A stretch of DNA of 64,000 nt from Bradyrhizobium sp. 1 (GCF_023073315.1 NZ_JADPJH010000022.1:408168-472167); one strand, 5' to 3'. Positions 49,747 to 57,605 are shown, counted from the first letter of the stretch. Numbers and translations: made by a program. Notes: generated from the sequence alone by a model not told the origin.

Positions 49747-50436
49747 TCAAGCCGCCTTGGCGACGTCGACCTTGCGGAAGCGCACCAGCGAGAAATGGCC
49801 AAGCGGCGGAATCAAACGGCGCTCGGCGAGCTCGATGCCCTTCGCGCCAGAGAGCCACTTGACGTAACGCGACCAGGCGAACTCGGCGGTGCGGAAGCCA
49901 AGCGGACGCACCACCGGCTGGAGCTTCTGCTCGATGAAGCGGCGCATGCCGGTATCGGCACTGACGCGGGTGAGGATGATCAGCTCGCCGCCAGGGCGCA
50001 GCACGCGGGCGAATTCGTCCAGCGCCACTTCCGGATTCGGCACGGCGGTGACGACATATTGCGCCATCACGACATCGAAGGAATTGTCGGGGAATTCGAG
50101 CTTCTCGGCATCCATCACCGCGAGGCCCTCGACGTTCTTCAGATTGCCCTCGGTGACGCGCTGGCGCGCCTTGTCGAGCATCGCTTCCGAAATGTCGGTG
50201 CCGAAGATGCGCAGATGCGGAGCGTAGAGCGGCAGCGAAATGCCGGTGCCGACGCCGACCTCGAGCACGCGGCCGCCGATCTTGTTGGTGGCTGCGATCG
50301 CCGCTGCGCGGCCCTTGGCGAACACGCCGCCGAACACGAGGTCATAGACCGGCGCCCAGCGATCATAGGCCTGCTCGACCGTGCCACGGGTGAGGTCGAG
50401 CTGCTGGGTGCCGTCAAGGTTCATGATCTTAGCCAT
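49747..50436 (-). CDS. pmtA: Phosphatidylethanolamine N-methyltransferase PmtA
   Basis: PmtA uses S-adenosylmethionine to methylate phosphatidylethanolamine stepwise toward phosphatidylcholine, on the cytoplasmic side of the membrane. The 229-aa product has AYDRWAPVYDLVFGGVFAKG, the SAM-binding motif VLEVGVGTGISLPLY, FGTDISEAMLDKARQRV, VMDAEKLEFPDNSFDVV and YVVTAVPNPEVALDEFARVL with RPGGELIILTRV. The DLVFG and VVTAVPNP sequences fit the Rhodobacter/Bradyrhizobium PmtA type. It follows the glycosyltransferase by 35 bp, probably one transcript. Paralogs with partial methylation steps exist in Bradyrhizobium, so the exact step is less certain. Confidence 0.85.
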   Translation of the reverse strand: MAKIMNLDGTQQLDLTRGTVEQAYDRWAPVYDLVFGGVFAKGRAAAIAATNKIGGRVLEVGVGTGISLPLYAPHLRIFGTDISEAMLDKARQRVTEGNLKNVEGLAVMDAEKLEFPDNSFDVVMAQYVVTAVPNPEVALDEFARVLRPGGELIILTRVSADTGMRRFIEQKLQPVVRPLGFRTAEFAWSRYVKWLSGAKGIELAERRLIPPLGHFSLVRFRKVDVAKAA

Positions 50437-50471
50437 CGATGAGGTTCTCGCTGTGGTTCAAGACGTAAGGG

Positions 50472-51524
50472 TCAGCCGCGCACCGGTCGCCGCGCCATGA
50501 CGGGCGAGGCGCGCAAGGCACGGCTGGGTTGAAGTGAGGTGAGGTTTCCGACGAACTGGCGCGCGCTGTTCTCCCAGGAGCGCTCCAGCGCGAAGTTGCG
50601 GCAGGTCTCGCGCGACATGGTGAGTGCGCGCAGGCACGCGGATCGCAGATCATGGTCGATCGCGCCGATCGGGTGATCGGCAATGACGTCCTTGGGGCCG
50701 GTGACCGGGAACGCCGCAACCGGCGTGCCGCAAGCGAGCGCCTCGAGCTGCACCACGCCAAACGTGTCGGTGAGGCTCGGGAAGACGAACACATCAGCGG
50801 CAGCGAGATGCGCCGTCAGATCCGCGCCCTTCTTCTCGCCGAGGAAGATGACGTCGGGGTATTTCTTCTCGAGCTGCGCTTTCTGCGGGCCGTCACCGAC
50901 GACGACCTTGGTGCCGGGCAGGTCGAGCGAGAGGAATGCTTCGAGATTCTTCTCCACCGCGACGCGGCCCATGGTCATGAAGATCGGACCCGGCAGGTCG
51001 AGCTTGGCAGGATGATCGGGATGAAACAGTTCCGTGTTGACGCCGCGCCCCCAGAAGCCGAGGCGCTTGAAGCCGCGCCCGGCGAGCTCCTGCCGCAGCG
51101 AGGGCGTCGCCACCATGGTCATGGCGGCGGCATCGTGGAAATGGCGCAGCACGGCATAGCCGACGGCATCAGGGATGCCGGTTCGCACCGAGACGTACTC
51201 CGGGAAGCGCGTCGTGTAGGAGGTGGTGAAGGCCAGCCGGTTGCGGCGGCAATAGGCGCGCGCGCCCCAGCCGATCGGGCCTTCGGTTGCGATGTGCAGC
51301 GCTTCGGGCGCAGCTTTCTCGATCCGCCGCGCGATCTCCTTGCGGCTCGGCAGCGCGATGCGCAGGCCCGGATAGGTCGGCAGCGGCCAGGACGGAAAGC
51401 CCTCGGGCGTCAGAAAGTCGATCTCGACGTCGAGCGCCTTGGCCGCGTTCGCCAGCGAGGTCAGGGTGCGGACCACACCGTTGACCTGCGGATGCCAGGC
51501 GTCAGTCGCTATTAATACCCGCAT
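50472..51524 (-). CDS. GT4 family glycosyltransferase
   Basis: A 350-aa cytoplasmic or membrane-associated GT-B enzyme. The N-terminal domain begins LIATDAWHPQVNGVVRTL, and the C-terminal has FMTMGRVAVEKNLEAFL, VVVGDGPQKAQLEKKYPDV, ADVFVFPSLTDTFGVVQLEAL and ACGTPVAAF: the E-X7-E region of GT4 retaining enzymes. The closest type is the mannosyl/glucosyl-lipid group (MgtA/PimB-like). Its position just upstream of pmtA suggests membrane glycolipid synthesis; the acceptor is inference. Start 51524 (MRVLIATDAW) has no good ribosome site. Confidence 0.85.
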   Translation of the reverse strand: MRVLIATDAWHPQVNGVVRTLTSLANAAKALDVEIDFLTPEGFPSWPLPTYPGLRIALPSRKEIARRIEKAAPEALHIATEGPIGWGARAYCRRNRLAFTTSYTTRFPEYVSVRTGIPDAVGYAVLRHFHDAAAMTMVATPSLRQELAGRGFKRLGFWGRGVNTELFHPDHPAKLDLPGPIFMTMGRVAVEKNLEAFLSLDLPGTKVVVGDGPQKAQLEKKYPDVIFLGEKKGADLTAHLAAADVFVFPSLTDTFGVVQLEALACGTPVAAFPVTGPKDVIADHPIGAIDHDLRSACLRALTMSRETCRNFALERSWENSARQFVGNLTSLQPSRALRASPVMARRPVRG

Positions 51525-51587
51525 GGGGAAATCCCGAGATTTTGATGATTCTCGGCTTAGGACCATCAACCACGGATATTTCAGGCG

Positions 51588-51599
51588 TGTGACGTCACA
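51588..51599. promoter_or_regulatory. Palindrome TGTGACGTCACA
   Basis: A perfect 12-bp palindrome 64 bp upstream of the glycosyltransferase start. CRP sites need six bases between TGTGA and TCACA, so it is not a CRP box. It shares its half-site with the inverted repeat at 49645-49675. A GTTAAC at 51625-51630 lies nearby; nothing else is evident in the 51525-51799 gap. Confidence 0.4.
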
Positions 51600-51799
51600 G
51601 AAGTGTCGGCCCACCGTTTTGTTCGTTAACGCGTCCCCCCGGCCACGAAACTGTCATGAAACAATCCTTTCCGCGACGAAACCGTTTTCGGTTTTCCGCG
51701 CAAACGTCCCGAAACTTTTTGTCGTTAGTGAATTACGCAACGGAGCACCGAAACGGTGCCGGGGTGACCAAGAAACACCAAAGCAAACAGGGGCGACCA

Positions 51800-52507
51800 A
51801 TGTTCAAGCTGGACACGTTCAGAACGTATTCGCGCGCCGTTGCTCTCGGTGCAGTGGCTGTTACCGCAATCGCGTTCGCAGGCCCGGCCAAGGCCGCGCC
51901 GGTGCAGCTTTTCCCCTTCTTCCAGCCGCTGCCGCCGATGGCTGCGCCGCAGCCGTACCAGCCCTACCAGGCGGCGCCCTCCCAGGTGGCGCCATCCGAG
52001 GACCAGGACGCGGTTGAGATGCCGGCCCGCTTCCGCCGCCAGACCGTCTCTTACGCGACGCGTGAAGCGCCGGGCACCATCATCATCGATACGCCCAACA
52101 CCTATCTCTATTACGTGCTCGGAGGCGGCCAGGCCGTCCGTTACGGCATCGGCGTCGGCCGCGACGGCTTCACCTGGTCCGGCACCCAGTCGGTGACCAA
52201 AAAGGCCGAGTGGCCGGATTGGACCCCGCCACCGGAAATGATCGCCCGCCAGCCCTATCTGCCGCGCCACATGGCCGGTGGTCCCGGCAACCCCCTCGGC
52301 GCCCGCGCCATGTATCTCGGCGGCACCATCTACCGCATCCACGGCACCAATGCGCCCGACACGATCGGCAAGCACGTCTCCTCCGGCTGCATTCGCCTGA
52401 CCAATGACGACGTTTCCGACCTCTACTCCCGCGTCAACGTCGGCACCAAGGTGATCGTGATGCCGATGAGCGAGCGCCGCGCGGACCTCGGCGCCGCGAC
52501 GCGGTAA
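51800..52507 (+). CDS. L,D-transpeptidase (YkuD domain)
   Basis: A 235-aa secreted protein: signal peptide (about 1-32, ALGAVAVTAIAFAGPAKA), a Pro/Gln-rich spacer, then the YkuD domain from about residue 90 (IIIDTPNTYLYYVLGGG). The catalytic motif is IHGTNAPDTIG ... HVSSGCIRL, with His181, His192, Cys197 and Arg199. Such enzymes make 3-3 cross-links in peptidoglycan or attach proteins to it, and are numerous in rhizobia. Start 51800 (MFKLDTFRTY) follows GGGG. A strong terminator hairpin lies 22 bp after the stop. Confidence 0.93.
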   Translation: MFKLDTFRTYSRAVALGAVAVTAIAFAGPAKAAPVQLFPFFQPLPPMAAPQPYQPYQAAPSQVAPSEDQDAVEMPARFRRQTVSYATREAPGTIIIDTPNTYLYYVLGGGQAVRYGIGVGRDGFTWSGTQSVTKKAEWPDWTPPPEMIARQPYLPRHMAGGPGNPLGARAMYLGGTIYRIHGTNAPDTIGKHVSSGCIRLTNDDVSDLYSRVNVGTKVIVMPMSERRADLGAATR

Positions 52508-52529
52508 CCCGACAGGACATTGTGACGCA

Positions 52530-52560
52530 AACGGCCCCGGAACCCACCGGGGCCGTTTTC
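52530..52560 (+). terminator. Rho-independent terminator after the L,D-transpeptidase gene
   Basis: A perfect 11-bp stem (52530-52540 with 52547-52557), GC-rich, with a 6-nt loop and a following TTTTCGTTT tract. It is the best terminator in this part of the window. Confidence 0.9.
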
Positions 52561-52614
52561 GTTTGCCCTCGACGTCGCGCGCTCGCGGCGGCGCGATCCA
52601 CGATGGAGGCGCAG

Positions 52615-53022
52615 ATGCTAACTTCATCCAGCACATGGTTGCGCGCGATAGCCAGCACCGGAGCATTGACGTTGCTCGTCATCGCACCCTCCTCGCTCGC
52701 GCAACAACCGGCGAACGACGAAACAGCCCAGCAGGCCTTCAACAATTCCTGCCGCACCTGCCACTCGGTGAAAGAGGGCGACAATCGCCTCGGTCCCAAC
52801 CTCAACAAGATCGTCGGCCGCAAGGCCGGCTCGTTGCCGAACTACAACTACTCGCCGTCGATGAAAGATGCCGGCTTGGTCTGGGACCCGGACAAGCTCG
52901 CGCGCTTCATGGTCAAACCGGACGAGGTCGTGTCGGGCAACAAGATGCAGCCTTATGGCGGTGTCTCGGCCGACGAGGCGACGAAGATCGTTGCTTATCT
53001 GCAGGCCGCGGGCGGGCAATAG
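52615..53022 (+). CDS. Class I c-type cytochrome
   Basis: A 135-aa periplasmic cytochrome c. Signal peptide (about 1-29, ending SSLAQ), heme-binding CRTCH (Cys46, Cys49, His50), GPNLNKIVGRKAGSL after it, and the distal ligand Met111 in GNKMQPYGG, followed by a C-terminal helix (TKIVAYLQAAG). The size matches soluble cytochrome c2/c550-like electron carriers. Start 52615 has GGAGG six bases upstream; an earlier ATG at 52603 overlaps that site. Partner oxidase or reductase is not encoded nearby. Confidence 0.93.
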   Translation: MLTSSSTWLRAIASTGALTLLVIAPSSLAQQPANDETAQQAFNNSCRTCHSVKEGDNRLGPNLNKIVGRKAGSLPNYNYSPSMKDAGLVWDPDKLARFMVKPDEVVSGNKMQPYGGVSADEATKIVAYLQAAGGQ

Positions 53023-53035
53023 GATCGCAGCGGCG

Positions 53036-53371
53036 CTACGTGCCCGCCGGCTCGTACCGCCGCTCGACCTGGAACGATTTCGCCGTGATCAGCCACGCAT
53101 CCTTGATGCAGTGATACGCCAGATAGTCGACGTATTGGAGTAGATCGATCCGAACGCGAACCTTCACCAGAGCTTGCACGGGCGACGCCAGATCGATCAG
53201 CAATATTTCCTGAAGGCGCGGCGCATTTTTCGATTTGGGCGACGGGCTCGACGCCAGCATCGTCCTGTAGTCGCGAACCGGCAATATCCGCAATTCGGCG
53301 TCGCGAAAGCCGTGGAGCTGCGCCGTCGGCGCAAAGACGCGGTCGAACTGCGAAACATCGTTGTCGTACAT
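53036..53371 (-). CDS. NTF2-like (lumazine-binding type) protein, 5' end probably frameshifted
   Basis: A 111-aa NTF2-fold product from ATG 53371: DNDVSQFDRVFAPTAQLHGF, RLQEILLIDLASPVQALVKV, YVDYLAYHCIKDAWLITAKS, RRYEP. The same frame continues upstream as sensible protein (DVAPLLDAVERYFTLMYDND), then hits TGA at 53435-53437 with no start. A GTG at 53436-53438 is one base out of frame; removing one C from AGCCACG would give MSTTESPDVAPLL. So the gene probably carries a one-base insertion, natural or a sequencing error. Convergent with the cytochrome gene. Confidence 0.65.
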   Translation of the reverse strand: MYDNDVSQFDRVFAPTAQLHGFRDAELRILPVRDYRTMLASSPSPKSKNAPRLQEILLIDLASPVQALVKVRVRIDLLQYVDYLAYHCIKDAWLITAKSFQVERRYEPAGT

Positions 53372-53519
53372 CAGCGTGAAGTAACGCTCGACGGCGTCCA
53401 GTAGAGGCGCGACATCAGGGCTTTCCGTCGTGGCTCACTCCATCCAGGCAAGATCAGAGCAAGCCATCCCACGGAAAGGCGAGGCATGTCCTTGCGAACT
53501 AGGCTAGTCTGGACGGCTC

Positions 53520-53537
53520 GGGCGCAACATTGCGCCC
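53520..53537. promoter_or_regulatory. Lrp-type operator GGGCGCAA-CA-TTGCGCCC
   Basis: A perfect 8-bp inverted repeat with a 2-nt centre ends 25 bp before the Lrp-family start codon. GCGCAA/TTGCGC halves are common in Lrp/AsnC binding sites, and these regulators usually control themselves. It is also the likely promoter region of the lrp-GNAT pair. Confidence 0.6.
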
Positions 53538-53562
53538 TTCGTGGTCCAACAGGATGCGGTTC

Positions 53563-54042
53563 ATGCCAAAATGCGAGCTGGATGCGATCGACCGGCGCAT
53601 CGTCACCGAACTCCAGACCAATGCACGAGTGAGCAACATCGAACTGGCGGACAAGGTCGGTTTGTCGCCATCGCCCTGCCTGCGACGGGTGCGGCGGCTG
53701 GAGCAAGACGGCTATATCGACGGCTACCGCGCCTCGTTGCGGCGGGGCCGCATCGGTCTCGGCTTCTCGGCCTTTCTCGGCGTCAAGATCAATGGCCACG
53801 CCAACGACCAGGCGCTCGCGTTCGAGAAGACTGTGGTGGCCATGCCTGAGGTGGTTGCCTGCCATCTCGTGTCTGGCGAGGTCGACTATTTCCTCGAAAT
53901 CGTCGTGCCAGAGCTCGAGGACTATCAGCACTTCCTCGTCGACAAGCTGCTCAACCTGCCGCTTGTGCGGGAGGTTCGCAGCAGCATCGCGATCCAGACG
54001 CTCAAAGCTGGCGCGCCCCTGCCGCTGGCGCATCTCGCATAG
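53563..54042 (+). CDS. Lrp/AsnC-family transcriptional regulator
   Basis: A 159-aa protein with an N-terminal HTH (LDAIDRRIVTELQTNARVSN, IELADKVGLSPSPCLRRVRR, LEQDGYIDGYRA) and a C-terminal RAM/AsnC ligand-binding domain (AFEKTVVAMPEVVACHLVSG, EVDYFLEIVVPELEDYQHFL, REVRSSIAIQTLKAG). Lrp proteins form octamers and sense amino acids. Start 53563 puts AGGA about nine bases upstream; ATG 53554 is possible. A GNAT acetyltransferase follows after 2 bp, so they are probably co-transcribed. Confidence 0.92.
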   Translation: MPKCELDAIDRRIVTELQTNARVSNIELADKVGLSPSPCLRRVRRLEQDGYIDGYRASLRRGRIGLGFSAFLGVKINGHANDQALAFEKTVVAMPEVVACHLVSGEVDYFLEIVVPELEDYQHFLVDKLLNLPLVREVRSSIAIQTLKAGAPLPLAHLA

Positions 54043-54044
54043 CC

Positions 54045-54545
54045 ATGATCAAGCTGCTCACACCAACCGACGCGGCTCTCTATCGTGCGATCAGGCTGGA
54101 AGCGCTCGCGACCCATCCCGAAGCTTTTACCAGCACGCTCGAACGAGAGCAGAACAAGCCCCTCGCCTGGTTCGAGGAACGCCTCGCGACATCGGACGTC
54201 TTCGGCGCGTTCATCGGGGGCGATCTCGTGGGTACCGCCGGCTTCCGCCGGGAGGACGGCGCGAAGACCGCGCACAAGGGGGTGCTCTGGGGCATGTATG
54301 TACGGCCGCAAGCGCGGAAGTCCGGTACGGGGCGGCTCCTCGTCGACGCGGTCGCTGCGCATGCCGCAAAGCGGGTCGAGCAGCTCCAGCTCGTCGTCGT
54401 CAGCGAGAACCAGGCCGCGTTGCGGCTCTACGCGGCCTCAGGATTTGTCGAATACGGTCGCGGGGTGAAGGCGCTGAAATCCAACGGCCGTTACTACGAC
54501 GAGATCCTGATGGCCTTGTTCTTCGACGAGAGCGAAGCGCGGTGA
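54045..54545 (+). CDS. GNAT family N-acetyltransferase
   Basis: A 166-aa acetyltransferase of the GNAT fold: IKLLTPTDAALYRAIRLEAL at the start, DLVGTAGFRREDGAKTAHKG, LWGMYVRPQARKSGTGRLLV (motif A, acetyl-CoA pyrophosphate loop R-x-x-G-x-G/A as RKSGTG), VSENQAALRLYAASGFVEYG (motif B) and a C-terminal strand. It starts 2 bp after the lrp stop. Substrate unknown; an amino acid or amine would suit the Lrp partner. Its last 52 bp overlap the convergent small membrane-protein gene. Confidence 0.9.
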   Translation: MIKLLTPTDAALYRAIRLEALATHPEAFTSTLEREQNKPLAWFEERLATSDVFGAFIGGDLVGTAGFRREDGAKTAHKGVLWGMYVRPQARKSGTGRLLVDAVAAHAAKRVEQLQLVVVSENQAALRLYAASGFVEYGRGVKALKSNGRYYDEILMALFFDESEAR

Positions 54546-54838
54546 TGCGGCGACCGTCTTAATGGCCAACCGCCCCTCCGCCGCTCCGAAATCAGCCTCA
54601 GCCACGCCGCCGAGTGAAACGCGCTCATCAGCAGATACATCGGCACCATCCCGCCCAGCAGAGACCCGTGCCCGGCGGAGCAAAGCATGTCCGCCGGACC
54701 GCTGCCGATCATGGCCGTCAACACGGCCATGATCGCGAAGGTCGGCGTCGCCGCTAAAGCCAGGCACCTGGCGAGGTGGCGCGCGGCCACCACGCCGTCG
54801 CGGCTGGCGCCGGCAGTTGCGCTGACGGGACTAGTCAC
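54494..54838 (-). CDS. Small two-helix membrane protein coupled to the DUF899 gene
   Basis: GTG 54838 lies inside the DUF899 gene (8-nt overlap with its end) and has AAGGA upstream. The 114-aa product has HLARCLALAATPTFAIMAVL, ADMLCSAGHG, LGGMVPMYLLMSAFHSAAWL: two membrane segments and a Cys/Gly loop. I recognise the type from the same position next to DUF899 genes in Bradyrhizobium, but function is unknown. The last 16 residues overlap the GNAT gene on the other strand and look like low-constraint sequence. Confidence 0.7.
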   Translation of the reverse strand: MTSPVSATAGASRDGVVAARHLARCLALAATPTFAIMAVLTAMIGSGPADMLCSAGHGSLLGGMVPMYLLMSAFHSAAWLRLISERRRGGWPLRRSPHHRASLSSKNKAIRISS

Positions 54839-55616
54839 GTCCTTCCGCGGCCTCCTCGCGAAAAGCCTTCTCGCCGGCATCGGTGACCTCGACCCATTTC
54901 TTGTCGGGCGCGGCGCCTTCGGTGTAGCTGTCGTGCCAGTTCCACCATTTGTAGGTCGGCGTCTGCGGATAGCCTTTTGGCGAGTCCTCCCAGACCTCCT
55001 GGCGGCCGAGCGGCGTGATGTCGAGGTAGTTCCAGGTGCCGCCCATCTGCTCGTCGCCGCGGCTCTTGATGAAGTAGGTGCGGAAGATACGGCCGCCGTC
55101 TTGGTAGAACACGTTCGTCCCGTGCCATTCGTCCACGCCGAAATCGGCATCGAAACTGTCGGTGATGGTGACCCACGGAATCTCCCAACCCATCCGCTGC
55201 TTCAGCCTGATGATGTCGGCCTGCGGCGCGCGCGAAGCAAAGACCAGCGTGGTGTCGCGGGCGTTGAGGTGGGAGACATGGGCGACCTGGTCGGCCACCA
55301 TCGAGCAGCCGCGACAGGCATGATCGGGCCAGCCGAACACGCCGGGCTCGAAGAAGGCGCGGTAGACGATCAGCTGCCGCCGGCCCTGGAACAGATCAGT
55401 CAGACTGACCTTGCCGCCGGGCCCCTCGAACGCATAGGTTTTGTCCACTGCCATCCACGGCATCCGCCGGCGCTCGGCGGCGAGGGCATCGCGGGCGCGG
55501 GTATGCGCCTTTTCCTTCACGAGCAGTTGCTGACGGGCGGCCTCCCAGTCCTGCGGCGACACCACTGGCGGTGTTTGCATGGCGGCGTTAGTTCCTGCTT
55601 TTTCTGCTGATGTCAT
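54831..55616 (-). CDS. DUF899 family (thioredoxin-like fold) protein
   Basis: A 261-aa cytoplasmic protein. WEAARQQLLVKEKAHTRARD, ERRRMPWMAVDKTYAFEGPG, DLFQGRRQLIVYRAFFEPGV, CRGCSMVADQVAHVSHLNAR and YFIKSRGDEQMGGTWNYLDI are DUF899 hallmarks. The family has a thioredoxin-like fold with a C-x-x-C motif (CRGC here) in the place of the redox centre. Actual activity is not established. It is divergent from a HTH regulator gene 102 bp away and coupled to a small membrane-protein gene. Confidence 0.9.
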   Translation of the reverse strand: MTSAEKAGTNAAMQTPPVVSPQDWEAARQQLLVKEKAHTRARDALAAERRRMPWMAVDKTYAFEGPGGKVSLTDLFQGRRQLIVYRAFFEPGVFGWPDHACRGCSMVADQVAHVSHLNARDTTLVFASRAPQADIIRLKQRMGWEIPWVTITDSFDADFGVDEWHGTNVFYQDGGRIFRTYFIKSRGDEQMGGTWNYLDITPLGRQEVWEDSPKGYPQTPTYKWWNWHDSYTEGAAPDKKWVEVTDAGEKAFREEAAEGRD

Positions 55617-55718
55617 TATCGTTCTCCAAACCTCTTGCTCACCGCACCTTGTCGGCCGTCAACGATTTCTGGCACCAAGCGGTTGCGCGGTGGGAGTAAC
55701 AAGTGTGGCGGGATTGAC

Positions 55719-56939
55719 ATGGAGTCGCTGATCACCGCCGCGGCGCGCGCGTTAGAGGCCGGCGATCCGCTCGGTGCGCTGAACCGCGTTGCACTGCGCA
55801 ACGATGCCCCCTCGCTGGCGCTGCGCGGCATCGCGATGGCGCAGCTCGGCGATCTCGCGAAGGCCAAGGCGCTGCTGCGGAGCGCTGCGCGCGCCTTCGG
55901 TCCGAGGGAGGCGGTGGCGCGCGCAAGATGCGTGGTGGCCGAGGCCGAGATCGCGCTGGTCTCGCGCGACCTGAACTGGCCGGTGAAAACGCTCGCGGCC
56001 GCGCGTGCGACGCTCGAAAGGCACGGCGATCTCGCCAACGCCGCGCATGCAGGCCATATCGAGGCGCGCCGCCTGCTCCTCGTCGGACGCCCCGACGATG
56101 CCGAGCGTACGCTGACCGAGCTCGGCACCTCCCCGCTGCCGCCGGCCTCGCAAGTCGTCCGCGAGCTCGTGGTCGCCGGCATCGCCATCCGGCGGCTGAA
56201 AACGAAAGATGCGCGCGCGGCGCTCGACCTCGCGGCAAAAGCAGCGCGGCAGGCCGGCATTCCCGCGCTCGCGGCCGAGGTCGACAGCGCAAAGCTCATC
56301 CTCGACACGCCGGCCGCGCGCCTGATCGCGCGCGGCAGCGAACACCCGTTGCTGCTCGGGGAGGTCGAAAGACTGGCGACCTCGACCGCGCTCGTCGTGG
56401 ACACCTTCCATCACGTCGTGCGCAGGCAAGGCGTAGTCGCCTCGCTCGGAACACGGCCGGTGCTGTTCGCCCTCGCCCGTCTGCTGGCGCAGGCCTGGCC
56501 TGCGGATGTCTCGCGAGAGGCGTTGATCTCAGGTGCATTTCAAGCCAGGCACGTCGATGAATCCCACCGCGCGCGATTGCGCGTCGAGATCGGGCGGCTG
56601 CGCACGAAACTCAAACCGCTCGCCGACATCAGCGCGACCAGGCAGGGTTTTGTGCTGTCGCCTAGGAAGACGCGCGACGTCCTCGTGCTGGCGCGACCAG
56701 TCGAGGAGAAGCACGCCTCCGTCCTGGCCTTCCTCTCCGACGGCGAGCCGTGGTCGAGCTCGGCGCTCGCGCTTGCACTCGGGACCAGCCCGCGCACGGT
56801 CCAGCGGGCTCTCGAGGAGCTCGCAAGATCGAACAAGGTGCAGTCGTTCGGTCACGGCCGCGCGCGCCGGTGGATGACCCCGCCCGTCCCGGGTTTCCCG
56901 ACAGGCTTGTTACTCCCCGGACCGCTCATGAAGACGTAG
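55719..56939 (+). CDS. Helix-turn-helix regulator with TPR-like N-terminal half
   Basis: A 406-aa protein. The first 200 residues are Ala/Leu/Arg-rich helical repeats (AGDPLGALNRVALR, AQLGDLAKAKALLRSAARAF and similar), like TPR. A wHTH-like middle (LARLLAQAWPADVSREALIS, HVDESHRARLRVEIGRLRTK, LSPRKTRDVLVL) resembles an OmpR/BTAD-type DNA-binding segment. A second C-terminal HTH (SSSALALALGTSPRTVQRAL, EELARSNKVQSFGHGRARRW) follows. It is divergent from DUF899 and 27 bp upstream of a beta-propeller gene, so it may regulate both. Ligand unknown. Confidence 0.78.
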   Translation: MESLITAAARALEAGDPLGALNRVALRNDAPSLALRGIAMAQLGDLAKAKALLRSAARAFGPREAVARARCVVAEAEIALVSRDLNWPVKTLAAARATLERHGDLANAAHAGHIEARRLLLVGRPDDAERTLTELGTSPLPPASQVVRELVVAGIAIRRLKTKDARAALDLAAKAARQAGIPALAAEVDSAKLILDTPAARLIARGSEHPLLLGEVERLATSTALVVDTFHHVVRRQGVVASLGTRPVLFALARLLAQAWPADVSREALISGAFQARHVDESHRARLRVEIGRLRTKLKPLADISATRQGFVLSPRKTRDVLVLARPVEEKHASVLAFLSDGEPWSSSALALALGTSPRTVQRALEELARSNKVQSFGHGRARRWMTPPVPGFPTGLLLPGPLMKT

Positions 56940-56966
56940 GATGCATCACCTCACAAGGATGAAGAC

Positions 56967-57605
56967 ATGAAGCGTTCAGCGGCCGAGATCGTCAGGGAAT
57001 ACGGGCCCTTTCCCGGCGTCGAGAACGTGCATGGCGTCACCTATGATGGCGCCCATGTCTGGTTCGCGTCCGGCGACAGATTGAATGCCGTCGATCCTGA
57101 TAGCGGCAAGGTCGCCCACTCGATCGACGTCGCCGCCCATGCGGGAACGGCGTTTGACGGCCGCCACCTGTTCCAGATCGCCGAGGACCGCATCCAGAAG
57201 ATCGACGCCGCGACCGGCAAGGTGCTCGCCACTATTCCCGCGCCCGGCGGTGGTGGCGATTCCGGATTGGCCTGGGCGGAAGGCTCGCTCTGGGTCGGAC
57301 AATACCGTGAGCGCAAGATCCACCAGATCGATCCGGAGACCGGGGCGGTGCTGCGCACGATCGAGAGCAAGCGCTTCGTGACCGGGGTGACGTGGGTCGA
57401 CGGCGAGCTCTGGCACGGCACCTGGGAAGGCGAGGATAGCGACATCAGGCGGATCGATCCTGAGACGGGCAAGGTGCTGGAGCAGCTCGACCTGCCCCCT
57501 GGGACCATGGTCTCGGGCCTGGAATCCGATGGCGGCGATCGCTTCTTCTGCGGAGGTGGAGATCGCGGCAATGTGAGAGCGGTCCGCCGTCCCCGGCGCG
57601 GTTAG
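56967..57605 (+). CDS. Beta-propeller (YVTN/glutaminyl-cyclase-like) protein
   Basis: A 212-aa protein made of about five propeller-blade repeats: VENVHGVTYDGAHVWFASGD, LNAVDPDSGKVAHSIDVAAH, IQKIDAATGKVLATIPAPGG, IHQIDPETGAVLRTIESKRF, IRRIDPETGKVLEQLDLPPG. This resembles bacterial glutamine cyclotransferase-like and Vgb-type propellers. No signal peptide, so probably cytoplasmic. Blade number looks low for a closed propeller, so it may dimerise or be shortened. It follows the HTH regulator by 27 bp. Confidence 0.8.
   Translation: MKRSAAEIVREYGPFPGVENVHGVTYDGAHVWFASGDRLNAVDPDSGKVAHSIDVAAHAGTAFDGRHLFQIAEDRIQKIDAATGKVLATIPAPGGGGDSGLAWAEGSLWVGQYRERKIHQIDPETGAVLRTIESKRFVTGVTWVDGELWHGTWEGEDSDIRRIDPETGKVLEQLDLPPGTMVSGLESDGGDRFFCGGGDRGNVRAVRRPRRG

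Noticed and set aside
51588..51599. CRP/FNR-type binding site
   Set aside because: TGTGA and TCACA are separated by two bases, not six; spacing excludes a normal CRP site.
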